Under the pieces are notes generated by a model, which was not told the origin of the DNA, did not search any database, and worked only from the letters and a program-made list of their open reading frames with translations. From Hemicentrotus pulcherrimus (Eukaryota > Echinodermata > Echinoidea > Camarodonta > Strongylocentrotidae): a stretch of DNA of 28,466 bases. The position numbers were made by a program, and so were the translations under genes. Location of the stretch: contig BEXV01001717.1 in assembly GCA_003118195.1 (NCBI GenBank), positions 46,251 through 74,716 on the forward strand, given 5' to 3'. Of the stretch, positions 9,161 through 20,040 are shown one piece after another (positions within the stretch are counted from its first letter, which is position 1; each line of letters begins with the position of its first letter).

Positions 9161-10240
9161 TTTTAGAGAGAAATGCCCAAATAGATGTCATAGGGGAGAT
9201 GCTTATTTGATAATGTGGATGGAAGGATAGAGCTAGAGTAAAGGAAATCAGGAGATGCATAGAGACGCTGATTCTGATATGCATCACAGGAAAACATAGA
9301 AAGTACGAGTATTTCAAGTATTAAATTTAACCTACAAAAAAAAGGGGGAAATACTTTTAAGCTGAATAAGAATAAAAAGGAAAAAATGTTGGCCCATCTA
9401 TAATGGAAATTATTACGCACCTAGAGAGATATTTCATGTTGAAATAACACTAAGATTTAAATGTAATTTTCCAGCAAAAATAAGAGCGACTGGTAGATTC
9501 GCCCCAGATAAATTTACTCAGGTGCACTCTAATCTAATCTAAAATTTCCTGGTATTGATCAACAAACTAGATTATATTATTACATGTATGAATTCAGCGG
9601 GAGCACCGGAGCCTATGTATGTAAGAGAGAGTAATGCTGATCTATGAATAGTGTACACTCAGTATAGTGGGAGTATTAAAGGGCTAAGTCTGTGCTGACA
9701 TCGAGTTGATTAGGGTCAATGCAGAAAAATATAAGAAGCATAAATTTGAAATCTTGAAGATTATTGCACAAATTAACAAATGTATGAATGATTCAATTGT
9801 GAGTCACACTTCATTTTATAAATAGGCCTACAGTGTATATAATATTATATAATGTCCACTTTTGTCAATATTGCTGAAGGAATTCACATGAAGGAGGAAT
9901 ACATTTAAAACATCATTTTGAATTATACGTTTTCCATATTATGGAACAATTGATGAATATATTTCTATGGAGAAAACAAAATAAACTTTGTAAACAAAAC
10001 AAAACAAAACAAATGCATTTAAGTATTTCTATTTGTAAATTCATTGTAAAATTTATGCCAGTTAAAAAACAAATTTCGTAATGGACGAGAAATAATCAAT
10101 TTCAATTTTGAAAAGTAATCAGTGCTCGAATAAAATCAGAGAGTTGCTAACTCTTGAAATGGTCATATGAGTGCCCAAAAAATATCTATACAAAAATGTT
10201 TTATCTATTGTGATCTGTCTTTTCTTAATGTTATTTATTG
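9161..10240. repeat. non-coding stretch with (AAAAC)n at 9992-10013
   Basis: The only clear structure is a run of AAAAC repeats at about 9992-10013. The rest is AT-rich with no supportable gene. Confidence 0.6.
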
Positions 10241-10434
10241 ATTTTTGTCTGCTTTTTACAATTCAATTTGAGGGTCACATCTGCATTTTCCTTTCTGTCA
10301 TTAAAACCATAGAGTTAGCAATATCACCACTAAAAGATTTATGTCTGCTTTTTACAATTCAATTTGAGGCTCACATCTGTATTTTCCTTTCTGTCATTAA
10401 AACCGCAGAGTTAGCAATATCACCACTAAATGAT
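10241..10434. repeat. 96-bp tandem duplication
   Basis: Two adjacent copies with a period of 96 bp share TGTCTGCTTTTTACAATTCA and GAGTTAGCAATATCACCACT, with about 5-7 differences. They produce an internally repeated 88-codon open frame (10171-10437, plus). Its repetition simply mirrors the DNA duplication, and nothing else supports coding. Confidence 0.93.
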
Positions 10435-11505
10435 TAAGAATTATGATTTAAATGGCAAATAACGTTTTCAATACAAAAACATCTGAAATTACAGAAAAGA
10501 AAGAATGACAGTAAATCAACATACCAATAGGAGGTAAATTAATACTATAACATGAAAGCTAATTTAAAAAAGGTTTCCCAATATTGTTGCCTCTTTTATC
10601 TAACAAAAATATTAAAAAACATACAAAATATAGAATTTCAAATGATAAGCATTCGATTCTATACAGCGGTATACTTTTCCCACTGGATGTGGTTGCTACA
10701 TGTACATGTATGTATGTTATTCTAAAGTAGATTCCCAGAAAGGCTGCTCGATATCATAACAACTTCAATTTCAAATGTCACACTACAACATGGGACAGTC
10801 TTTTCTGAAAGGTTCACTAGTTGCACAAACATAAGTGGGAGCAAAAATTGGGGATTGGGTTCTGTCATATTTTTTCTTCTAGGGGTAGCATAAGAATCAG
10901 ACATCAACAGAATGTGATGTAATTACATCAAATATCAAAAGCTCCACATCAGCACAGCACAGAGGACTGAGCTATACTTGATATTCATATCAAATCATGA
11001 ATTGGGGAGAAAATAAAACCACACAATGATACAAACATGGCATTTATATTTCACTATCTATTACAAAGCTGTCAAGATAACATTAAACTAGAATTCAACA
11101 GAGTTTCTAGACATTTATGAAATAATTAAAAAAAAAAACGATAGATTGATGTTATACATTTACACATTTAACAAAAATTATCACAACAATCTATTAATTA
11201 AGGTTACAAGGCAGACCAACAACTAAAAATCAAAAAATCCAAACCCATCAATGCCCATAGTGATGCAATCTTTTTGATTGGATTGGTGTTAAATCTTTTT
11301 AACTAATCCCAAAAAAGAGCAAGTTGGTCCTTCGTTAAACTGATTGCATTCATTAATGGAAAAAGAAGAACAAATCACTGCAAAAGTCAAGTCCATTTCT
11401 GATGCAGTGCAAAATGCTGTACTTCAGATAGAAATAGAACATTCATGAAAAAACAAGCATTGAAGCATTGAAATTTTCAAATTGGCAGTAATCTTTTTCC
11501 CAATA
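10435..11505. other. non-coding AT-rich stretch
   Basis: No gene or recognised element. There is a palindromic TACATGTACATGTA at about 10697 and an A-run near 11130. Confidence 0.5.
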
Positions 11506-12504
11506 GGCCGATGAAAGTTGATCTCATGGTTCTCGTCAGGCATTGTTGAGATTTTGATGAGGGATTTAGATCAACTTTCATCTTTCATCTGACTTTGATT
11601 TCATGTTCTCCCAGGCATATTTGGAATTTGAATGAGGTATTTTGATCCAAATTCATCTTTCATATACAAACCAATAGAACTTGTTGAGGGTATCGAGTCT
11701 TGTACATTATACATGTAACGCTCTTACACCAATATCATACTCCGATGACTATTTCTTCCAAATTTTCTGTGATATTTGGGTTTCTGTGACACCATCTTTA
11801 TTTCATTTCAATTTCATTTAAACTGTCTCGTTTCAGACTTAAACTTAAGGCCCTGTTTTATTATACTGGTATTAAATTATGAACTTGATGATATAGCGAT
11901 ATACATCTTTCTTTGTTCGTCTTCAGTCTGCTTCTTATTATTTGTTCTTCTGCTCTTTCTTCTTGCTTGTTCTTCTTCTTGTTCTTCTTCTTCTATCTTC
12001 TCACAAGTACTTTCCTTCATATTCTTTTATTGTAAGTAGGTATCTTAACTTTCTTCTAATTATTATCTGACAGTGCGGCCAAAAGCGATCGATAAATAGT
12101 ACTGATGAATTGCTGTCCTGAGCTAGTATATTGGGTAACGTACACAATGCACTGAACAGTTTAATACTCATTAGCTCCCACCTGGTACGGTAGCGGGAAG
12201 CCGGAGTACGGCGTGAGGCAAAACATTCGCCCCGTGTCTAGCCGCAGACTATTCATGGCCTACGCGATAGGCAGCTAAAGCAGACCAATCAGTGATCGAC
12301 TTGGCAGACATCGCCATGGACGCGTGTCACATGGGCCTCGCGCGGCAGCCAATCGAAATATTGTTGATTTTTTAAGGCGGCAATTTCATATCTGGACTTT
12401 TTGACGCAGGAATTTCGTCAGCGATAAGTGTTGAACTTTTTTGGTGCGCGAGCAAAATTTCATGCGGGCGCTGACGAGAACCATGAGATCAACTTTCATC
12501 GGCC
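11506..12504. mobile_element. 999-bp DNA element with perfect 34-bp TIRs
   Basis: The left end 11506-11539 and right end 12471-12504 are exact inverted complements, beginning GGCCGATGAAAGTTGATC. ATA flanks both sides (11503-11505 and 12505-12507), suggesting a 3-bp target duplication; 3-bp duplications fit PIF/Harbinger-type elements, but this is only suggestive. A subterminal unit of about 77 bp is duplicated at 11518-11670. The right third (about 12060-12480) is GC- and CpG-rich with two CCAAT motifs. No transposase frame is visible, so it is non-autonomous. Perfect TIRs imply recent activity. Confidence 0.85.
12060..12480. promoter_or_regulatory. CpG-rich segment with CCAAT boxes inside the TIR element
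   Basis: This part of the element is markedly richer in G+C and CpG than the window. It contains ACCAATCAG near 12285 and GCCAATCG near 12349, both CCAAT-type motifs. It may act as a carried promoter or enhancer, or may simply be a less decayed element core. No transcript evidence is available. Confidence 0.25.
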
Positions 12505-13720
12505 ATAATTATACTTCATCTGCTTCGTTTTAAAATGAATTTGAAAATTCACTCCACGTCCGCTTACAATTGGAAATGTTTTATAATCCAATTTTTATTG
12601 TTATTATTTTTTATTTATCTTGGTCCATCTACCCACATATTTCTTTTTTTCACATACAAATTTGCTTGCGTAAAAAAAAGCCTTGTATGGTTTACAGGGA
12701 CAAAAATGATATCACTCTGAAAACAACAAATGCACAGGATAGAAAACAGCCACACTTGGTGCACTTTTCTAAAGCACATCAAACAACAACAACACAAGGG
12801 ATTACTTGCTTTGTTGGGAATTTTGGAGGACTGGTTTTCTAGTTTCTATCTTTTTTTCCTTGTATTTCTTTCACACTATGTAAAACAAATGTGTTCCTAT
12901 AGGGCACACACTTCAAGCTTCATGGGCATTTATTCGTTATTATAAGGCGCTTGCAGTTATTAACAAAAAAGATAAAAAATCACAGAAATGTTACAAAAAC
13001 ACAATGCTATTGAAAGTGTATAGCATGTGGCCAAAGTTTTAAATACCTTTTAAAGACATTCTCAATTTCAAGTTCCATGTTTTGAGCAAAACTTTTAAGA
13101 AAATCAATCAGCAAATCTATAATTGATCGAATTTTGTCTTGCATTCTGTTTAGTGAGCTCTTGATTCTGCATGCTCCTTCAGTGAGGTGAGTGTGAGAGG
13201 TCCTTTTTTATGAAGACTGAATTTATTTTTTATTTTTCTCAACTGCAAGACCCTTAAAGCAGGGCTGGGTAAAAAACATCGGCTCAGTGCAAAAAGGACA
13301 TTACTGCCACTGACAATAAATGGCTGTAGTATAGATGATATTGAAATTACGGGTAATCACTTGGGACAAGTAAAGGAATGTGGGATGAATAGAATTTGGT
13401 GTAGTAAATTAATAACTTCCGCAACTTTCTGATTTTAAAATTCTTGCTTTGTCAGCAATCAGATGTAATAAATCACTATCATCATCTTTTGATCATAATC
13501 TAGCCCCTCAGCAATCCCACTTTCATTTTGATGCAGAAAGTAAGCAATTTGCTCTATAAAGCCTACTATATCCTCTCCGCACTGAGCCAGTGAAAAATAT
13601 CAAGGTTTTGAAGACATATGCTCTTGCGATAATTGCTCCGTATAACCCTGGATGGTATACTATATCAAATATACTATAACTGAACTATAACTGAACCCTA
13701 ATCAGTATCCTGAACCTAAC
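12505..13720. other. non-coding AT-rich stretch
   Basis: Several overlapping short ORFs on both strands are T/K-rich and incidental. A small direct repeat, ACTATAACTGAAC, sits at about 13670-13695. Confidence 0.5.
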
Positions 13721-13978
13721 CTGGGCCCAGTCTTATAAAGAGTTGAGATTAATTGCAAATTATTTTGAGTGTATATGTAAATTTGAATTCAAAACAAATG
13801 GTCATAAACTGACTGACTTGCCTAAATTAAACAACAACAACAAAAACAAAAACTTATTTGCGATTGATATCAATCGAAACTCTATGTTCAGAAGAGATAG
13901 GAGACTACAAACTTGCGATTGATTGGAGTACTTGCCATTCTTTGGATCAATAGCAACTCTTTATAAGACAGGACCCAG
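13721..13978. mobile_element. 258-bp MITE with TCTTATAAAGAGTTG arms
   Basis: The terminal arms CTGGGCCCAGTCTTATAAAG (from 13721) and, on the minus strand from 13978, CTGGGTCCTGTCTTATAAAG match except at two positions and continue to GAGTTG. Sub-terminal GCGATTGAT motifs recur, including an exact 16-bp palindrome CGATTGATATCAATCG at 13861-13876. I recall this arm type from abundant short elements in sea urchin and other marine invertebrate genomes. No target duplication is evident. Confidence 0.8.
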
Positions 13979-14134
13979 AATCCCAATTGCAACCCTAACT
14001 CCAACCCAACATCTTTTGATGGAAATAAAGCCGGGAGCAATCGTCGCACAAGCAAATGCCGAATATAGCAACAACATAGTTAAAGCATTCATTCACACTG
14101 CAGTGAGGGCAGGGTGTTTTTAGACAAGACTCAC

Positions 14135-14274
14135 GTTCCAGGGGAGCTGGTGGGCATGCAGCTGGGATCTCACCTGGCCTCCCACCATGTTCTCACCGCT
14201 GTCGCTGTTCTCCTGGTCGGACGAGTACGAGTCGTCATCATCGTCGCTCTCGTTGTCCATGTCCACCGACCGAT
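14135..14274 (-). CDS. candidate internal exon, acidic serine-rich protein segment
   Basis: On the minus strand an acceptor (TTCATTGCACAG, AG at plus 14276-14275) is followed by an open frame that starts with two bases of a split codon. The first 33 residues begin RSVDMDNESDDDDDSYSSDQ and continue with E, N, S, D and G residues, an acidic serine-rich linker. Two donors are possible. CAG|GTGAGA ends the exon at plus 14174 (101 nt). AAC|GTGAGT ends it at 14135 (140 nt), adding 13 residues ending HAHQLPWN. Both donors are in phase 0. Third codon positions are GC-rich, unlike the AT-rich flanks. Such linkers are common in nuclear and regulatory proteins, but no family is recognised. No partner exon was found with confidence in the window. 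Confidence 0.55.
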
Positions 14275-16216
14275 CTGTGCAATGAATAAGCAAGGTGTTG
14301 GTTATTTGTTTGTGTATCATAGCAACAAGATACTCTGATACAGGTACCTTTCCCTTCAGAATAAACGATATCGCCTTGCAGCTGATAAGCAGACCTTTAG
14401 CATAGGTAAAATTTAACTGAAATTATTGATAACGGCATAAAAAGGCATTGGTAACACTTTCAGAACAAAATATATTACCTTGGAGGTGTTCAAAACACTT
14501 CATATAAAATTACTCCTAACTGTAAAGGTACTGATAGCATCTCAAGTTTGTCTGCTTTCTTAGACATACAGAATGAATGAGTTTGGCATAAATGGCAAAT
14601 TCTTTACACTGAACCTGAATACTGTAAAACCAATATGTTTTGCAGCCTGAAAGTTTGACATATTGTCAGTGATAACCATTTTATAGATAATGTAATATTC
14701 AGTGACGGAGCGCAATCATTTTTTGGCACTGATCTTTCATAAATCTGGACCATTCATGAAATTTAAGTTCATGTGCATAAAATATATGGTATAATAGTAT
14801 GCTGCAGACAATTGTAAACATGTATAGAATAAAAATAAGATTTCCCATCTGTAAGGAAAGGATGAAAGCAAACAAGAACTTTGCTTTGAAACATTGACTG
14901 GATTTACCTCAAACAAGATCAAATCCAATAGCTTGCATGTGTCTAAAAAAAGGCATCCCCATTCATGACAAATAAATACTAGTGAAAAATTAAAAGGTAG
15001 ATGACAAGGCAAATGATCAATACATCCCGATTTAGAACCAGCAGGTGTGTTGTCTGGCCATTTTTTCTTCCCAAACCTCAGAAAACTCATTCAAACTCTT
15101 CTTCTCGTTCAAGCTTTTTATCTTACTCATCCGCCTTCCACCTCCTAAGGTGTCCTTGATGGGAAAATTGTATTTTCTAGCTGGTTGCATTCATGAATTT
15201 CTAAGTGTCTTGGCAAATATAGGGGAGTTACTTGGGCCTCTTGTTGTGTAAGGTGTTTATTTTTTTCCTTAGGAGTCTGGAACACATGACTTTTATGTAA
15301 GTCGCATCTTGTCTGTTCAGAGACAGGTTGGTAAATACTTCACTTTGACAAACAAAGCAAGTATTAAAGCCTACGGTACCTTTATTCACAGGGTTTCTGT
15401 ACATACTGGAGGTTAATTACAACTGTTGTCTTTCTGCAGAGTTTAGTCTGCAGCCATAGAATGTGAAATGTATACATTCAGCATTCTCAATCTGACAAAA
15501 ACAAATGAAAGAATAACAAATAAAAATGATAACACAGCTTAGGCTTTAATCAGGTTTAACTTTCATCGTATAGTCCTTGCAACTCTTATATACCTTATTG
15601 TGGATATGTCCCAACAGATTTTTTTTTTACATACAGTGTATCTTCATCCATTTGCTTTTTTTCTTCAGTATTCATTCCAGATTAAAAGAAGATAATACCT
15701 TGATCACACCAACACGCGGCCAACAACAGCCTGGCTAAATAAATGTGGAGTCTTTTGGGCAGTATGATTGACGTATAAACAAGCCTTTAAGACATGGCTT
15801 CAAGTGATAATAAAATACTAATGACATCTGACGTTGTTCAATAAAGTTTGCTACAAGTGTATAAATAAAGGTTTGAACTAGATAATGAATACAGCTGTAT
15901 TTAGCATGCAAGTTCATGCCCTGTTGTCATTTAACACTCCTAATGTATTTCATCAGCATGTAATGAGATCAGACAAACAGTTAGGATCAATGTGTAATTG
16001 ATGTTAATGACCCCGGACATGGGGTTTCTTTTTACACCAAGGCTAAAATTGATCAGTTCCTCTCTAACCCACGATTGTAAAACGATATAAATAATCCTGA
16101 TTAAAGCATATGTTGCAATATCCTTTTCAGCACTGTCTCGATCAAGAATATATTCTGTCTGATGCTACTTTAAAGAATTCACTGGAGAGCAACGAGTCAG
16201 TGTCTTGGTTTTATTG
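14275..16216. other. non-coding AT-rich stretch, probable intron
   Basis: If 14135-14274 is an exon, this is the upstream intron of that minus-strand gene. The longest ORF (14737-15090, minus, 117 codons) has no recognisable domain, and its codon choice matches the AT-rich background. No repeats were recognised. Confidence 0.45.
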
Positions 16217-16237
16217 TACTCTAGTCTTTCTAGAGTA
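16217..16237. other. short perfect hairpin
   Basis: TACTCTAG, a 5-nt loop (TCTTT), then CTAGAGTA form a perfect 8-bp stem. It has no terminator-like U run and no known role, and may be chance. Confidence 0.5.
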
Positions 16238-17785
16238 TCATTGTTCATGATGTAGACCGATGTAAATATGTAGCATGTTATGCAATAGCTCTTTTATATC
16301 CATGCAGCTCTGATTGCCAAGTCTATTTGATTAGAGTACTACAAAGTTCAAACATTATCAAATGACAGTGGCCTTGGTGATTCGACAAACACACAACATA
16401 GTCATGACTCACACAGCCAAGTCACGGGCAAATTCAACTGTTCATAAACAATTAAGCTGTGCGTGAAAATTCATATAAAATATATCCAAACCTCTAACTG
16501 CGGTACGTGAGTGTATCAATAGTTTTGATGACACTGGTGCTGGATGAATCACCTCATTAATTCACGAGACATTAACATAATTGACAACCAATTACATAGT
16601 TGTCTCATCGATATCATGATACCTGCGTGATATATCTGATAAATATGCAAATTATCTTGTACCTGTCAAAAAGGTGTTATCAGATGCATTGCTATAGACT
16701 AGGGGATGTATATTTCTCGCATATATGCATTTTTAGTTTTTAATCTATATTTATATGCAAATGTAATAAAGTTTCTTTGTTATTGCTTCACATAACGCAG
16801 AGCAATTACGATAGTATACTTGACTGAATACAGGTCACTTTGTGCCCTTTATCTTTCTGACCAATAAAACCAGCGCTAAATATATATTGAACCCCCTGAG
16901 AAGTTTTGCTGTTTTTCTTATCTCACTACAATCAATATGACTCCACTTGACAGCATATTAGCACCAACTCCAATTTTCTGACACCCATCAAAATATTCAT
17001 TGCCTGCCATAAATGAAATGAAAAGAGAGCGTGCACTTAACAGGACCCATTTACTTGCTCCGTGATGATGAAAGAATGGTAGCTACGTAAATACGACAAG
17101 ACTGTCGAGGGATGTTGACATGAATAAAGAATGGTTGCGAAACAACACTGGCTGGCCACGTTTGATTAAATAAATCGTATTCCAAAGAACATGTTGTCTT
17201 TATCAATGTGTCACAATCTTTTGTTGCATCTCTCAAATCTTTCCAATAACTGTTTGTAATTATTACACAGTAATCTATTTTCTAGTCACATGATAACAAA
17301 TAGATATGAAATCTTGCAGAAAGTTACCCTTTTGTTGTAATCAATAACTTAACTTTTAAAACTTTTAAAAATTCAATTAATTGTTGGTTTGCAAAGCTTG
17401 GCATGTGTCCAGGAATAGGACAGAATAAGGGGGTGTAGAATGCTCTCCAGACTTGGGGAGCGAGTAGAGAGAGATGTACGTCAGTTTCACCCTACTCCCG
17501 ATAAGCCACTGAATAAAGTGAGACAGGTATATAGATATGAATACTGAACACACTACACAGACATAAAGAGAAAATCAATGGTCTATCTTTAATATCATTT
17601 GCATTTGTATATAAAGTGAATTCAATAAGAGCTCTTAGAATCAACAGAGCAGAGTGAAAAGCATGTGCACCTTATCATCCTACAAATAGCCCATCTCCCG
17701 ATCCAGAGATATCGAAGGTTAGGCAGGACTGTAGCCATTATCCATAATGCAGCTGTTATCATACAGACTCTAATAATAACTTCTC
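16238..17785. other. non-coding AT-rich stretch
   Basis: No gene was recognised. The region 16700-16790 has T-rich sequence with an AATAAAG, reminiscent of a decayed 3' end, but it has no tail or target duplication. Confidence 0.45.
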
Positions 17786-18032
17786 TTGGATGCCAGCTCT
17801 TTCTCCCCTTTCATTATAAAGAACAACAGACTTCCACACTTCGTTATCGACGTGTGTCGCAGCCCACACTTCAAGTGTTTCGTGCCAAAGACGGCACTTC
17901 GGAGACGACGGCGAAGTGCAGCGGGTTCGGGGAGAGAAGAGGAATTTGAAGCCTTGACATTAGGAGAAGGAAGCAGAGAGCTTTGGCAACAGGCAGAGGG
18001 GACAGCTGATGCCCTCAATTCTATGCAACCAG
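17786..18032 (+). CDS. possible exon, weak
   Basis: A plus-strand frame (17786-18067) includes the stretch SGREEEFEALTLGEGSRELW, which looks protein-like, and it meets a reasonable donor, ACCAG|GTATCG, with GT at 18033-18034. Acceptors could be CAACAG (exon from 17830) or TCGCAG (from 17863). Alternatively ATTATAAAG at about 17813 is a TATA box and this is a first exon. The segment 17840-17935 is CpG-rich. The minus strand is also open over 17770-18087, which weakens the coding case. No family recognised. Confidence 0.25.
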
Positions 18033-18373
18033 GTATCGTATCATACCCAAGAGGGGTTTTAAAATGAAGAGAGAGCGGAATACACATTCATGTATTCCAA
18101 GTGAGCGTGGTGAATCGAGACAACCCTACAATGCACATCCCATGAAACTGTCATTTTCACACAACAATCCAAACTGTCTTGGAGATGGATATTGGACATT
18201 CTAGAAGTTATTCTATTATTCATTTTTATCAGCTAAAAACTTATTATTGTTTTGCACATTATTTTCACAGCATTGATGAATTCAAAATCATAGAGTGTGA
18301 TATACTACATGTACATGTGTATAGAGAGTGCTTCATTGCTGTTGATGACGGATTAAGAATGATGAATGTTTTT
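18033..18373. other. non-coding stretch
   Basis: No gene seen. It holds a TACATGTACATGTG palindrome near 18307 and leads into a pyrimidine tract. Confidence 0.5.
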
Positions 18374-18410
18374 CCATCTCTTTCCAACTCTCTTTCTCTC
18401 TCTCTCTGTA
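18374..18410. repeat. pyrimidine tract, left of inserted element
   Basis: A CT-rich run (TTTCTCTCTCTCTCTGTA at its end) directly abuts the TIR element. A similar tract resumes at 18913, so the element appears to have landed inside one long polypyrimidine tract. Confidence 0.8.
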
Positions 18411-18912
18411 GGCGTGTCTGCACTATCTCGAGATTGCCAAATATCCAGCTATTTTGAACTATCCCGATCGAAAGCTATCCAGCTATTTGCGTCTTCATTA
18501 GACCGAAGTAGCAAATTAGCTGGATAGTTGGTCGGGATAATATCCCAAGATATCTCGGTCTAGTTTGCGGTTTTCCGTGTTTACTCGAGGCAGGCTCGAG
18601 GTCAGTGGTTGTACTAGCGCGCTGAGCGGTATAGCTCGTATGTGCGAACCGGAAATCGTTGTGCATGATGGGATCGGGATAATTCACTCCGTACTTCGGT
18701 CTAATGAAGACGGTCGCGAACTATCCCGCTAGTTGGGAAATAGAAGGATATTTTGCAAACTAGACCGAGATATCTTGGGATAATATCCCGACCAACTATC
18801 CAGCTAATTTGCCACTTCGGTCTAATGAAGACTCAAATAGCTGGATAGTTTGCGATCGGGATAGTTCAAAATAGCTGGATAGTTGGCAATCTCGAGATAG
18901 TGAAGACGGGCC
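18411..18912. mobile_element. 502-bp element with about 157-bp TIRs and nested palindromes
   Basis: Left arm 18411-18568 and right arm 18755-18912 are inverted copies with only about nine or ten differences. Termini read GGCGTGTCTGCACTATCTCG and, on the minus strand, GGCCCGTCTTCACTATCTCG. Each arm is itself built of smaller inverted repeats of AGCTGGATAGTT, which occurs about six times in alternating orientation. The 186-bp core is CpG-rich and holds a further degenerate arm fragment (about 18690-18735). No transposase is present. A target duplication is not resolvable because the flanks are CT-rich. The high arm identity suggests a young insertion. Confidence 0.85.
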
Positions 18913-19110
18913 TTCTCTTGCTCTTTCTAGCTCTTTTCCTACTTCTCTATCTCCCACCCTTACCTCTTCTGTCTTTTATGTTCATTCTCATTCTCGTGGT
19001 GCCAGTCCTTTTGCTAGTTCCTGCCTTCTTCCTTTCTCTTTCTCTTATTCTCCTCTCACCCTCTATCTCACTCCTTATTCTTTCTTTACTTGAATCTCCA
19101 TTGCCTTTTC
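18913..19110. repeat. pyrimidine-rich tract
   Basis: About 200 bp are dominated by CTT and TCTC motifs, continuing the tract left of the element. It gives a leucine- and serine-rich ORF (18900-19118, plus) that is a composition artefact. Confidence 0.85.
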
Positions 19111-19435
19111 AATCTTGAGACGACCTAGAATTGTTGTTTCAGTTTCACAATTTTGCCTTTAGATTTAAAGCTAAATACCCATCTCAATCTTGAATGACCA
19201 TTGTCAGCACTAGGACGATTACCATTGATGAAGACGAAAGTTGATTGCAAGCTGGCAGGATTGATAGGGTTAAATCTCAGTTTGATCCCCCTCTGTTGAC
19301 ATGATTAGAGCAATGTGAAAAATGCATGGGATGTATACTCCACGGCCAAACAAGAAACAGTTGGTGGACGATGCTTTCATCTCAGAATGTATGAAAGAGA
19401 AACAAGCTATCAGCTTATCCCCCATCAGAGACGTG
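19111..19435. other. non-coding stretch between pyrimidine and purine tracts
   Basis: No gene seen. TCAATCTTGA occurs twice (about 19109 and 19182). Confidence 0.45.
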
Positions 19436-20040
19436 GATATCGGATGGATGAGAGAAAGAGGGAGAGAGGGGTGCAAGAGCAGGAGAAGGGGGAGAGAAAT
19501 AAAGAAAGAAAGAGGTAAAGGAAAGAGAAAGAGAAAGGGAAAGAAAGATAAAGAGAGCTGAGATAGAAAGGGAGAGAAGGGGAAGATGAGAAGGGGAGAG
19601 AAAATGGAGAGGAAGAACAAGTAGAGCACGAGAATGGAATTCTCAGATAGGAACATCCAACCCACAGTGTGAAATTTGAGAGTGGGAGAGAGAGAGAGAG
19701 AGAGAGAGAGAGGAAGATGGGCTGAGAAACTGATGCAGAGGAAGATGACAGGGAGAAAGGAAAGAAATCATGTGAGAGGGGCATTGAAACTTTAGAATGC
19801 TAGAGAGAGTGAATGGTTCAGCATCTTGAGTAGATGTCTCACCTGAATGGCATGAAATGGAGTAGCCATTACTCCCATGATACATGACATGAAGAGAGAG
19901 AAAGATGGAAAGTAAGATGGAGAGATAGAAATAGAGAAAGAGAGAGAGATATCAAGGGAGTGAGATAGATATCAAGGGAGTGAGAGAGAGAAAGCGATGG
20001 CAAGATACATGTTTATGAAAGAAAGGCAGAAGCAGAGAGA
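19436..20040. repeat. long purine-rich (GA) region
   Basis: About 600 bp are dominated by GAGA, GGAGA and GAAA. They include an uninterrupted (GA)n at about 19681-19711 and a 20-bp tandem pair (AGATATCAAGGGAGTGAGAT) at 19947-19986. Minus-strand frames across it (19270-19665, 19425-19784) are leucine- and serine-rich low-complexity artefacts. Homopurine mirror repeats of this kind can form triplex DNA. Confidence 0.9.

Noticed and set aside
14737..15090. 117-codon minus-strand ORF
   Set aside because: AT-driven composition, no domain, and it lies in the probable intron beside the candidate exon.
18421..18897. CACTA at both inverted ends of the 502-bp element, suggesting a CACTA/EnSpm transposon
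   Set aside because: The inverted repeat extends about 10 bp further out on both sides, and the 3 bases flanking CACTA are not duplicated.
18900..19118. Plus-strand 72-codon leucine-rich ORF resembling a membrane segment
   Set aside because: It is produced by the pyrimidine tract, with no start context or domain.
19270..19885. Minus-strand ORFs of 131, 119 and 80 codons, very rich in Leu, Ser, Phe and Pro
   Set aside because: They are translations of the GA-rich tract. Composition is wholly explained by the simple repeat, and several frames stay open at once.
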